Shown: one piece after another, positions 1 through 7,972 of the stretch
Layout: each line of letters begins with the position of its first letter
Numbering within the stretch: the stretch's first letter is position 1
NCBI GenBank assembly: GCA_900315615.1
Contig: OMZT01000128.1
Location: 1-40,791 of the forward strand
From: an uncultured Veillonellaceae bacterium
GTDB taxonomy: Bacteria; Bacillota; Negativicutes; Selenomonadales; Selenomonadaceae
Direction: 5' to 3'
DNA: 40,791 nucleotides
Notes under the pieces: model-generated
Seen by the model: the letters and a program-made list of their open reading frames with translations, nothing else
The model's database searches: none
What the model was told of the DNA's origin: nothing
Made by a program: the position numbers and the translations under genes

Positions 1-92
1 TCTTCGACCATTTTCTCGATGAAGTCTATGCTATTGAGAAATGTTCTTGATTAAAACAACTGTTCAATTTGCACTTGCAATTATCCAGGAAA

Positions 93-1217
93 TCATTTCA
101 TCTTCACGAGCTCATATTCCCTCGTGCCCATACCGATTTTTTCGGCATGTTCGAGGGTTTCTTTCCAATGCACATGAGGATTGCTATCAAGGAGATGATC
201 ATGATGGCACTTCCAATCAGGCTTGGCAAGATTATCAGACAGCTGGCTATTCGGCAGCGGAGCCGCCTTCTGACAGGCATCGACACATGCCTGGTCTAGC
301 GCTACTGGATCAAATGAAGCAAACATTCCGATGTTTGGCAGGATAGCCGCATCGTTCTCACCATGACAGTCACAGTTTGGTGAAATGTCCATAGCCAGGT
401 TTATATAGAAGCATGGTCTTCCATCAACGACCGCCTTCGCATACTCAGCCATCTTCTTATCGAGAAGCTGACCTGCATCCCACTGGACGGTCTCTATTGC
501 ATCAAAAGTGCATGCACCGATACAGCGTCCGCATCCCTTGCATATGTCCTCATGTATGTGTGCCTTATTGTTTTCATATGTTATAGCATCGGAGCCGCAT
601 TCCTTAGCGCATCTCCTACACCCACGGCATAGCTTTTCATTCACCTTCGGCTTGCCTGATGAGTGCTGCTCCATCTTGCCAGCACGGCTACCACAGCCCA
701 TTCCTATGTTCTTTATCGCACCACCGAAGCCAGTCATCTCATGCCCCTTGAAATGAGCCAGGCTGATGAATACGTCCGCGTCCATGATTGCACGGCCAAT
801 CTTAGCATTCTTTATATACTCGCCACCATTTACTGGAACTTCTACTTCGTCGGTACCTCTCAGCCCATCACCGATAATGATCTGACAGCCTGTCGTAATT
901 GTATTGAAGCCATTTATATTCGCACAATCCATATGCTCTAGCGCATTACGCCTGCTGCCAGGATAAAGCGTATTACAATCTGTCAAAAATGGTAATCCAC
1001 CCTGCTCTTTTACGAGATCTGCCACTGCCCTTGCATATCCTGGACGCAGATACGCCATATTACCAAGCTCGCCAAAGTGCATCTTTATCGCAACGAACTT
1101 GCCATCCATATTGATTTTCTTTATTCCTGCAAGCTTGCACAGTTTCTGGAGCTTCTGCATAAGATTTGTCTGCAGGTCTGTACGAAAATCAGTAAAATAT
1201 ACCTTAGATTTTTCCAT
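93..1217 (-). CDS. DUF362 domain 4Fe-4S protein
   Basis: An iron-sulfur protein of the DUF362 family, 374 residues from the chosen start. The N-terminal two thirds carries the family core, with an SLAHFKGHEMTGFGGAIKN-type segment near residues 152-170. A two-cluster ferredoxin domain follows: Cys 197, 200, 203 and 207, then Cys 226, 229, 232 and 236, each in a C-x2-C-x2-C-x3-C pattern. Electron transfer is likely; the substrate of DUF362 proteins is not established. I chose the ATG at 1217 rather than the upstream ATG at 1235 because GGAGA lies at a normal distance before it. The gene reads toward the left edge of the window. The 92 bases beyond its stop show nothing I recognise. Confidence 0.9.
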   Translation of the reverse strand: MEKSKVYFTDFRTDLQTNLMQKLQKLCKLAGIKKINMDGKFVAIKMHFGELGNMAYLRPGYARAVADLVKEQGGLPFLTDCNTLYPGSRRNALEHMDCANINGFNTITTGCQIIIGDGLRGTDEVEVPVNGGEYIKNAKIGRAIMDADVFISLAHFKGHEMTGFGGAIKNIGMGCGSRAGKMEQHSSGKPKVNEKLCRGCRRCAKECGSDAITYENNKAHIHEDICKGCGRCIGACTFDAIETVQWDAGQLLDKKMAEYAKAVVDGRPCFYINLAMDISPNCDCHGENDAAILPNIGMFASFDPVALDQACVDACQKAAPLPNSQLSDNLAKPDWKCHHDHLLDSNPHVHWKETLEHAEKIGMGTREYELVKMK

Positions 1218-1244
1218 ATTATCTTCTCCATTCATTACATACTC

Positions 1245-1418
1245 TTAATATATTATATATATAGCACAAGCAGATGACACATCCACCGAAAGCACATCGG
1301 TTATCGAAAGGCCATTGCATTTTACATCGAAAATCTCTTTTCTAAATCTCTTGCCATTGCATTCTGGACATTTCTCCTCCATATCAGGCAAGCGTTGCAC
1401 GTCGAGCGCTACATTTCA
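1245..1418 (-). pseudogene. UvrA-like fragment (remnant)
   Basis: A reading frame of 56 codons bounded by stops, too short to be a gene. It encodes a segment resembling UvrA around its second zinc-binding region: LPDMEEKCPECNGKRFRKE followed by VKCNGLSITDVLSVDV. In UvrA the matching region reads roughly LPD..V.CE.C.GKR.N.ETLEV.Y.GK.I.DVL.M.V. It has no start codon in context and none of the ATPase motifs, so it is a leftover of a uvrA or UvrA-like gene. It lies between the DUF362 gene and the esterase. The identification is by eye over about 40 residues. Confidence 0.6.
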
Positions 1419-1433
1419 GGTATCACCGGATCA

Positions 1434-2105
1434 TTAAAGATTCTCTAACACCCATTTGATTCCTTTAGCAAGACGTAGATCCGGCTCTCTGAAATGATTG
1501 CCAGGATTAAGCTCAAATATGCTTCTGACGATACGTGACACGCAATATTCATGTATTTCCTGTGTCACAGCCTTAGTTGTACAAAGCACCTTATTACGGC
1601 TATTGCTCTCTTTGTCTCCCAAGGAAAGGTAAATTGCCTTGCCGCTCTTGAAGCCATGCTCCTTCACAAAATCCCTGAAGCCAGGATACCATACAGAGCC
1701 TGATGCAGATACATATCCATCAAATGCCGTTATCGTGCATGCAGCATATATGGAGAGCATTCCAGCCATAGAATATCCTGCAAGCACCCTCGATGAAGGC
1801 GCTTCAATATGATTATCTACATCGGGTATGACCTTCTTCGTCAACCATTCGAGGTATTCATCCGCCCGCCCGGCAAATTTATCATTTTTCGTGACAACTG
1901 GCTCTGAGGGCCATGGGGACATCTCTTCATCCCAGGCAATATCTGATATCGTAACAAGATTAAAGGGCCTGATCCCAAGCTTCCTGCAATCCTCCAGCAG
2001 ACTGGCACCATTTTCTTCAAATGAGCTCACGTATACGACTGGAGCATTCTTTTCATGACACTTATATATATTTACAGTTTTTCCATTATCTTTATATGAA
2101 TCCAT
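1434..2105 (-). CDS. alpha/beta hydrolase, putative esterase
   Basis: A 223-residue alpha/beta-hydrolase of the esterase D/Fes-like type, probably cytosolic because no signal peptide is visible. The nucleophile elbow GYSMAG lies near residues 110-115 with the serine in the G-x-S-x-x-G context. A late GNHF supplies the likely catalytic histidine. The start ATG at 2105 is preceded by AAGGAGAGACGGC, a good ribosome binding site. Substrate unknown. It points away from the AEC transporter gene, so the two are divergently transcribed from the gap at 2106-2245. Confidence 0.75.
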   Translation of the reverse strand: MDSYKDNGKTVNIYKCHEKNAPVVYVSSFEENGASLLEDCRKLGIRPFNLVTISDIAWDEEMSPWPSEPVVTKNDKFAGRADEYLEWLTKKVIPDVDNHIEAPSSRVLAGYSMAGMLSIYAACTITAFDGYVSASGSVWYPGFRDFVKEHGFKSGKAIYLSLGDKESNSRNKVLCTTKAVTQEIHEYCVSRIVRSIFELNPGNHFREPDLRLAKGIKWVLENL

Positions 2106-2191
2106 GCCGTCTCTCCTTCCCTATGGATATATATTTTATTCCACGCCTGATAATTAATCTCCTTCAATTCGTCACGCCAGATTTTATAACA

Positions 2192-2220
2192 TTGCGCGTG
2201 CCGTTTTTTGTTGTTATACT
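2192..2220 (+). promoter_or_regulatory. sigma-70-type promoter for the AEC transporter gene
   Basis: TTGCGC (2192-2197) and TATACT (2215-2220) are separated by exactly 17 bases. The predicted transcript starts just before the AAAGGAGGA ribosome binding site of the next gene. Confidence 0.6.
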
Positions 2221-2245
2221 AGTATGAAGCAAAAGGAGGATACTA

Positions 2246-3199
2246 GTGGAAGATTATACACGCCTGATATTCGTGCTGACAGATCTTGTAGCACCACTTG
2301 TGATAGGATATATACTGCACCAGAAGGGAATCATCAATGAGAAGCTTATCGATAAGCTCGTACAGATAAACATCATTGGTCTTGCAACATTCCTTTCATT
2401 ACTCTCTTTTTGGGTTATGCCACTATCACCGGAACTCCTGATACTGCCATTTTTCGGTATCTTATATGTGCTTGTTCCTGGGATATTCGGCCTGCTTTTC
2501 TCACGCAGGTTCCACAATCCTCTCGATCAGGGAGCATATACAATGAGTGCTATGCTCGGCAATCTTGGCACATTAGGTGGAGTATGTGCGTTTATCCTGT
2601 TCAGTGAGACAGGCTTTGCATATACACAGATCATAGTCACATTTCAAAACATGCTCCTGGTCATCCTATGCTTCCCACTCGCGCATTATTTCGAGATGAA
2701 ACAGGTCTCGAAAAGCAGCGGACTTCATATACATTTTTCATTCAAAGAAATGTTTCTCACCAAAAATCAGCTCGCCTTAGTCGGCATGTTTGCTGGTCTT
2801 GCATTGGATATTGGAGGGATCCCACGCCCTGCTGTCTTTGCTGACATATTCCAGCTATTCGTACATGCCGGAGCGTGGATTGCCATGCTTCCAGTCGGAT
2901 GCCTTATCGACTTCAGCAGAGCAAAGCACTTTTATGAAAGTGTGTTGTCGTTGATCCCATTAAGGTTCCTTCTCACGCCTGCCGTGATCTGCCTACTGGC
3001 CCGGATCTTCTTCGATGACCATGTTCTCCTCACGTCTATGCTTGTACTCGCCACAGCCCCAACCGCTATAAATGCAGTGCTGACATGCCGCATATATAAG
3101 CTGAACGTAGATATGGCCGTCGCGTCATTCCTTTCTACTACCGCGATATATCTTGCAGCCATATTCCCGTTGATTTTTGTCTCGGCTAAGCTGCAATAA
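2246..3199 (+). CDS. AEC family transporter (auxin efflux carrier type)
   Basis: A 317-residue integral membrane protein with about ten hydrophobic segments in the auxin-efflux-carrier/malonate-permease arrangement. It starts with a DLVAPLVIGYILHQKGI segment typical of the family, and a central hydrophilic loop near residues 150-170 separates two five-helix halves. Bacterial members move small organic anions or amino-acid-like solutes; the substrate is not predictable here. The start codon is GTG or TTG-like within 8 bases of AAAGGAGGA. It is followed 17 bases later by the ThrE-type exporter, so the two are probably co-transcribed. Confidence 0.85.
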   Translation: MEDYTRLIFVLTDLVAPLVIGYILHQKGIINEKLIDKLVQINIIGLATFLSLLSFWVMPLSPELLILPFFGILYVLVPGIFGLLFSRRFHNPLDQGAYTMSAMLGNLGTLGGVCAFILFSETGFAYTQIIVTFQNMLLVILCFPLAHYFEMKQVSKSSGLHIHFSFKEMFLTKNQLALVGMFAGLALDIGGIPRPAVFADIFQLFVHAGAWIAMLPVGCLIDFSRAKHFYESVLSLIPLRFLLTPAVICLLARIFFDDHVLLTSMLVLATAPTAINAVLTCRIYKLNVDMAVASFLSTTAIYLAAIFPLIFVSAKLQ

Positions 3200-3216
3200 T
3201 AAGAAAAGGAGTCCTT

Positions 3217-4536
3217 ATGGATACAGAAACAGAGGCTGTACTGACGCAGCCGTATAAGGAAATATCATACAAGATGAATCTATTGCTGAAGACCGGGGAG
3301 TTACTGGTACGCAGCGGTGCTGACACGAGCCGCATCACAAGGAATATGCTTCGTGCCGCATCATATATGGGCATCCCAAAAAATCGGATACATTACCATA
3401 TCACATATACCACACTTATGCTGAATATCAATGATGACACACACAGCTATACTGAGTTCAGAAAATGCCAGTATCACGGCGTGAATCTTGCTGCTATCAT
3501 GGCAATAAGTAAGATGATATGGCGCGCCATGGAGGAGAATTATCCTCTTGAACGCTACGAAAAAGAACTTCTCAAGATACAGCATCAGCCTTCACCATAT
3601 CCGTTGATCATGCGTGCTGCAGGTGCAAGCTTTGCATGCGGCGGCTTCTCTATCCTGTTCGGTGCAGATTGGATTGCTTTCTTTGCAACGGCCATTGCTT
3701 CATTCATAGGATTCTTCGTGCGTGAGCTTTGCCGCCATTATGCATTCCATACGTACGCGACAACAGCCATTACAGCATTTGCCGCAAGCATGGTCGCTTG
3801 GAGCACACAATTCGTATTCCCATCATCAACACCGCTGTACCCTATGATGTCATGCTCTCTTTTCCTTATCCCTGGAATACCTATGATCAATGCCATAGAT
3901 GATATGCTGAACAACTTCATCAATGGCGGCATCATACGCCTTGTAAATGCCCTGCTTATCATTTCGTGTATGACATTTGGTATAGTACTCGCGCTTTGGA
4001 TTGGTAATGTCCACGACTTCACCACACTGCCTATACTTCCAGACAGCTTATACGCCTCTCAGGCTCTAGCCGCTCTCATCGGTTCGGTTGGATATTCTGT
4101 CATTTTCAATGTTCCCAAAAGGCTGCTTTGGGTCACGGGAATCGGCGGCATCATCGCCGTAGATCTAAAGAACCTGCTCGTCATAGAGGCAGGCATGGAC
4201 TCGGCAAGTGCGACATTCATAGCATGTGCTTTTCTCGGTATCATAACGATGCGTGCAGTACATTGGTTCCATGCACCGTCTGTTGTCCTTAACATTCCAT
4301 CTATCATACCCATGGTTCCAGGCGTATTATTTTACAGACTGCTGTTTGCGATACTGAACATCCAGGCCATTACAGGGTCAGAACTCCTGAATGGCCTAAG
4401 GAGCGGTTTTGCCGGAACGACGATAATCCTGGCGATGGCGATAGGTGTTACCGTACCATCTCTTTTCATACGCACATATATACAACGAGATGAGCTGCTA
4501 CATATCAAGAACATATTAGAGCGCAGATATCAATAA
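3217..4536 (+). CDS. threonine/serine exporter family protein (fused ThrE)
   Basis: A 439-residue membrane protein of the ThrE family. The N-terminal part (about 1-260) matches the ThrE/DUF1212 half, with a soluble start containing LLKTGELLVRSGADTSRI, then several transmembrane helices. The C-terminal part (about 280-430) matches the ThrE_2/DUF3815 half. Many Bacillota encode the halves as two proteins (YjjP/YjjB type), while here they are fused. The family exports threonine and serine using the proton gradient. AAAGGAG stands at a normal distance before the ATG. mnmA starts 15 bases downstream. Confidence 0.85.
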   Translation: MDTETEAVLTQPYKEISYKMNLLLKTGELLVRSGADTSRITRNMLRAASYMGIPKNRIHYHITYTTLMLNINDDTHSYTEFRKCQYHGVNLAAIMAISKMIWRAMEENYPLERYEKELLKIQHQPSPYPLIMRAAGASFACGGFSILFGADWIAFFATAIASFIGFFVRELCRHYAFHTYATTAITAFAASMVAWSTQFVFPSSTPLYPMMSCSLFLIPGIPMINAIDDMLNNFINGGIIRLVNALLIISCMTFGIVLALWIGNVHDFTTLPILPDSLYASQALAALIGSVGYSVIFNVPKRLLWVTGIGGIIAVDLKNLLVIEAGMDSASATFIACAFLGIITMRAVHWFHAPSVVLNIPSIIPMVPGVLFYRLLFAILNIQAITGSELLNGLRSGFAGTTIILAMAIGVTVPSLFIRTYIQRDELLHIKNILERRYQ

Positions 4537-4551
4537 ACTGGAGGAATACAT

Positions 4552-5661
4552 GTGAAAAAAGAACATACCGCCCTGATTGCAATGAGCGGCGGCGTAGATA
4601 GCTCCGTTGCAGCATATTTGATGAAAGAAGCCGGTTATGAATGTGAAGGTACTACGATGCGGCTCTTCCATAACGAGGATATCGGCATGTCCATCATGGA
4701 GCCATGCTGTTCAGCCAGTGAATCAGGTGACGCCGCGGCAGTAGCTTCAAAGCTCGGCATACCCTATGAGGTAAAAGATTTCACCCCTGCATTCAAGGAG
4801 AAAGTAATAGATAAGTTCATACATACTTACGAATCTGGCGGTACCCCGAATCCATGCATAGACTGCAATCGCTATTTGAAATTTGAGAAGCTGATGGATT
4901 TCGCTGCTGAAAAAGGTCTGTACTACGTGGTGACGGGACACTATGCGCGCATCGGATTCGACGAAGGTTCAGGCCGCTGGTATCTGCGCAAAGCCCGCAA
5001 TCTCAGCAAAGATCAAAGCTATGTGCTTTGGTCGCTCACACAGGAACAGCTGGCTCATATAAAGTTCCCTCTTGGCAAAATATCGAGCAAGGATGAGACA
5101 AGGCGCATAGCCGCCAGCCTCGGCTTCGTAAATGCACAAAAAAAAGAGAGCCAGGATATATGCTTCGTACCAGACGGTGATTATGTCAAATTCATGGAAA
5201 GCTATACTGGCCGCACTTATGGTGCCGGCAACTTCATAGATACGTCTGGCAATGTCATCGGCAGACACAAAGGTGCCGTGCATTACACGATTGGCCAACG
5301 AAAAGGATTAGGCTATGCTGCAGGTCACCCTGTATATGTATGCGCGAAATCGATGAAAGATAATACGGTAACGCTTGGAGAAGAAAGTGACCTATATTCG
5401 AGGAGCCTTACAGCGTCTGAAATCAACTGGATATCCATTCCACAGCCTGATACTCCTGTGCGCGTGCTCGCTAAGACGCGTTACCATCAACAGGAACAGC
5501 CAGCAACGGTTCATGTCATATCACCGGATGGCAGTATACGCATAGACTTTGATGAACCGCAGCGTGCGATTACCGTGGGGCAGGCGGTTGTAATGTACTC
5601 ATATGATGGAAGTGGCATCGTAATAGGTGGTGGGACGATTTCCTCTGCAATTAGGAGTTGA
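4552..5661 (+). CDS. mnmA: tRNA-specific 2-thiouridylase MnmA
   Basis: Installs the 2-thio group on wobble uridine 34 of tRNA-Lys, -Glu and -Gln, using ATP and persulfide sulfur. The PP-loop ATP motif SGGVDSS is at residues 12-18. The first catalytic cysteine is in PNPCIDCNRYLKF (Cys105) and the second in DICFVPDGDY (Cys204). GQRKGLG near 247 is also typical. Length 369 is normal. The start is GTG at 4552, seven bases after GGAGG; an overlapping ATG is out of frame. It ends a plus-strand run and is followed by a strong hairpin terminator. No cysteine desulfurase gene is adjacent. Confidence 0.95.
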   Translation: MKKEHTALIAMSGGVDSSVAAYLMKEAGYECEGTTMRLFHNEDIGMSIMEPCCSASESGDAAAVASKLGIPYEVKDFTPAFKEKVIDKFIHTYESGGTPNPCIDCNRYLKFEKLMDFAAEKGLYYVVTGHYARIGFDEGSGRWYLRKARNLSKDQSYVLWSLTQEQLAHIKFPLGKISSKDETRRIAASLGFVNAQKKESQDICFVPDGDYVKFMESYTGRTYGAGNFIDTSGNVIGRHKGAVHYTIGQRKGLGYAAGHPVYVCAKSMKDNTVTLGEESDLYSRSLTASEINWISIPQPDTPVRVLAKTRYHQQEQPATVHVISPDGSIRIDFDEPQRAITVGQAVVMYSYDGSGIVIGGGTISSAIRS

Positions 5662-5753
5662 TACGCACCTAAAACCTACTGCAGCTATCGTTATCATTGC
5701 CGCACCACATAAGGAAATTCAGCGTGTTATCCTATCCGCTCTCGTATTTCACT

Positions 5754-5810
5754 ACCACATACATAAAAACAGGCATACCATAAAGGTATGCCTGTTTTTA
5801 TGTATGTGGT
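5754..5810. terminator. bidirectional terminator, perfect 26-bp inverted repeat
   Basis: Arms 5754-5779 and 5785-5810 are exact reverse complements with a 5-base loop. An A-run and a T-run inside the arms let it act in both directions. It lies between convergent mnmA and the TSCPD gene and fits a shared terminator. Confidence 0.9.
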
Positions 5811-5822
5811 ATTATATCTAAG

Positions 5823-6086
5823 TCACAGATTCTTTTCCGCCACAAGCTCGTCCAAAGCACTTGCGAGCTGATCCGGACATGATGTAGCTTTATCACCACA
5901 TTTGATACCACGCAGGATATTTGCCACATCAGCAGCTTTCCTGCCCTTGACAAGTGCGCTCACTCCCTGTGTGTTGCCTGAGCAGCCGCCAACGAACTTC
6001 ACATCCTGTATGATGCCATTATCATCAATTGACAACTCGATTTCTCTAGAGCATGTACCCTTCGTCTTGTAACTTTTTGTAATCAT
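5823..6086 (-). CDS. TSCPD domain protein (TIGR03905 family)
   Basis: An 87-residue protein of the small TSCPD family. It carries GGCSGNTQG near residues 34-42 and the signature ATSCPDQLA near 68-76. Conserved cysteines suggest metal or cofactor binding, as in the C-terminal domain of class II ribonucleotide reductase where TSCPD was named, but no function is proven for the stand-alone form. The start ATG follows GGAGGATTATAA. It is the last gene of the aldehyde dehydrogenase-thiD-rsmH operon, 26 bases downstream of the methyltransferase. Confidence 0.85.
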   Translation of the reverse strand: MITKSYKTKGTCSREIELSIDDNGIIQDVKFVGGCSGNTQGVSALVKGRKAADVANILRGIKCGDKATSCPDQLASALDELVAEKNL

Positions 6087-6112
6087 TTATAATCCTCCAT
6101 ATAAAATATCAT

Positions 6113-7156
6113 TCAAGCTTTTACTGCCCATCTGAGCTTTGTCGAATGCGCACGTGGATTCATATGGCATTCAGTGGCCGACGGCCGTATCACTTCCTTG
6201 GCGACACGACTGTACACACCCGCTCTGTAAAAGCTTCTGAATGCCTGCTTCACGATACGATCCTCACCCGAGTGAAATGTAAGTATCGCTGCTCTGCCTG
6301 CAGGCTTTAATGCCTCTGGAAGTTTCTCCATGAATGTCTCGAGGACTTCATATTCATTATTGACATCTATCCTTACAGCCTGAAATGTTCTCGTGCATGA
6401 TTTTTTTATAGCGTCTTTCATTTCTGCTGACGGAATCTTCTTCTTCGCAAATACCCTTTCAACACATCCCCTAAGATCATATGTCGTGTTCAGCTTGCCC
6501 ATTTTCACCGAGCGCACAATCTCTCTTGCGATTTTCCTAGCCTCTGTTTCATCAGCATTATCGATCAGCATGCCTTCTATTTCATCTACAGACATCTGGC
6601 CAAGGCGCTCTGATGCAGATATGCCATGAGATGGATCCAGCCTGAGATCCAATGGGCCATCTGATTTATATGAAAACCCACGCGATGGATCATCGATCTG
6701 CATTGAGGAAACGCCGAGATCCGCAAGGATGAAATCGAACTTGCCGACCTCAGTCACGACTTTATCTATATCTGCGAAATTCATATTCCTCAGTGAAAAA
6801 ATCTTTGCATCATATCCATGACTGCGTATACGTTCCAAAGTCTTTGCGGACTCTATAGGATCTACGTCGCAGCCATAAATATGGCCTTCACCACACAATT
6901 TCTCAAGCATCTTCTCTGTATGCCCGCCATAGCCGAGTGTCGCATCAAATCCCCTTTCACCGGGTTTTATATCTAGTACCTCGAGTATCTCATTGACCAT
7001 GATCGGTATATGCATTCCAGCAGGCGTACTTCCTTTTGCGATGACATGCGCAACCGTATCACTATAGCGTTCGGGATCCAGCTCTTTATATTTTTCTTGA
7101 AAATGTCTTGGGTATTTGCCACTGTAATGGGGTCTTCTCCTGTGTCCATCAGTCAT
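6113..7156 (-). CDS. rsmH: RsmH/MraW-type rRNA methyltransferase, N-terminally extended
   Basis: An S-adenosylmethionine-dependent methyltransferase of the RsmH (MraW) family, which methylates N4 of 16S rRNA C1402. Motifs seen: HIPIMVNEIL, then FDATLGYGGHTEKML for SAM binding, FILADLGVSSMQID, RGFSYKSDGPLDLRLD, and ILTFHSGEDRIVK near the C-terminus. Classical RsmH reads FHSLEDR there. The start is ATG 7156, which overlaps the thiD stop; this gives 347 residues with about 50 extra N-terminal residues (RRRPHYSGKYPRHFQEKYKE). The frame stays open to 7330, but that part is read by thiD. It is not next to ftsL or other dcw genes. A second, orthodox rsmH may exist elsewhere. Confidence 0.85.
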   Translation of the reverse strand: MTDGHRRRPHYSGKYPRHFQEKYKELDPERYSDTVAHVIAKGSTPAGMHIPIMVNEILEVLDIKPGERGFDATLGYGGHTEKMLEKLCGEGHIYGCDVDPIESAKTLERIRSHGYDAKIFSLRNMNFADIDKVVTEVGKFDFILADLGVSSMQIDDPSRGFSYKSDGPLDLRLDPSHGISASERLGQMSVDEIEGMLIDNADETEARKIAREIVRSVKMGKLNTTYDLRGCVERVFAKKKIPSAEMKDAIKKSCTRTFQAVRIDVNNEYEVLETFMEKLPEALKPAGRAAILTFHSGEDRIVKQAFRSFYRAGVYSRVAKEVIRPSATECHMNPRAHSTKLRWAVKA

Positions 7157-7958
7157 GGCTAGTCTCCATAGCCCACATATGATCCAAAGGGCCATGTCCA
7201 TGCCCGAGGTCAAGTCCTGCACATATAGCACCTGTAAGATATTCCTTGGCTTCACGTACAGCCCGTTCCATCGCTTTGCCGCCCGCCAGTCCACATGCGA
7301 TTGCACTTGACAGCGTACAGCCAGTACCATGCGTATTAGGATTATCTATATGTTCTGCACGAAGCCAGATGATACGGCCATTATCCCAAAGGAGATCATC
7401 TGCTCTTTCTATGAAATGTCCCCCCTTCAGCATGACAGCTGTACCAGAGGCACCGATCTTCTCTGCTGCGCGAATCATGTCATCATCGCTCTTTATTTCA
7501 CGCTCTGCAAGGATTTCAGCTTCCGGAATATTCGGTGTCACGATATCTGCCAATGGAAGCAGCTTATCTATAAGTTCCCCCACAGCTTCATCCTTTAGGA
7601 GGCGGCTCCCGCTAGTCGCAACCATGACCGGATCGAGTACCACATTTGCGGGTTCATACTCACATAATTTGCTTGCGACAATATCTATTATACCGGATTC
7701 TGACAGCATTCCTATCTTTACTGCATCTGGACGGATATCCTCAAAAACCGCATCTATCTCATCTGCTACAAAGTCAGGACTGGCATCGAATATTGAGCGC
7801 ACTCCAGTCGTATTCTGTGCAGTGAGCGCCGTTATAACGCTCATACCGTACATATGTTGTGCAGCTATCGTTTTTAGATCCGCCTGTATACCAGCACCAC
7901 CGCTTGAATCAGATCCAGCAATGGTAAGTACCTTAGGCATATCACTTCTAAGCTTCAT
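7149..7958 (-). CDS. thiD: hydroxymethylpyrimidine/phosphomethylpyrimidine kinase
   Basis: Phosphorylates HMP and HMP-phosphate for thiamine synthesis and salvage; a ribokinase-fold enzyme of 269 residues, the usual size. The N-terminal VLTIAGSDSSGGAGIQADLKT segment is diagnostic. VMVATSGSRLL in the middle and HGTGCTLSSAIA near 215 (catalytic Asp/Cys-anion-hole region) are also present. The start ATG at 7958 follows AGGAGAGAGAA. It lies 14 bases after the aldehyde dehydrogenase gene and overlaps the methyltransferase start by 8 bases. No other thi gene and no TPP riboswitch was seen, so this copy may serve salvage. Confidence 0.93.
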   Translation of the reverse strand: MKLRSDMPKVLTIAGSDSSGGAGIQADLKTIAAQHMYGMSVITALTAQNTTGVRSIFDASPDFVADEIDAVFEDIRPDAVKIGMLSESGIIDIVASKLCEYEPANVVLDPVMVATSGSRLLKDEAVGELIDKLLPLADIVTPNIPEAEILAEREIKSDDDMIRAAEKIGASGTAVMLKGGHFIERADDLLWDNGRIIWLRAEHIDNPNTHGTGCTLSSAIACGLAGGKAMERAVREAKEYLTGAICAGLDLGHGHGPLDHMWAMETSHD

Positions 7959-7972
7959 TTCTCTCTCCTATA

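Noticed and set aside
7157-7330. Longer start for the RsmH-type gene
   Set aside because: This stretch is the coding region of thiD in another frame; the ATG at 7156 overlaps the thiD stop in the usual way.
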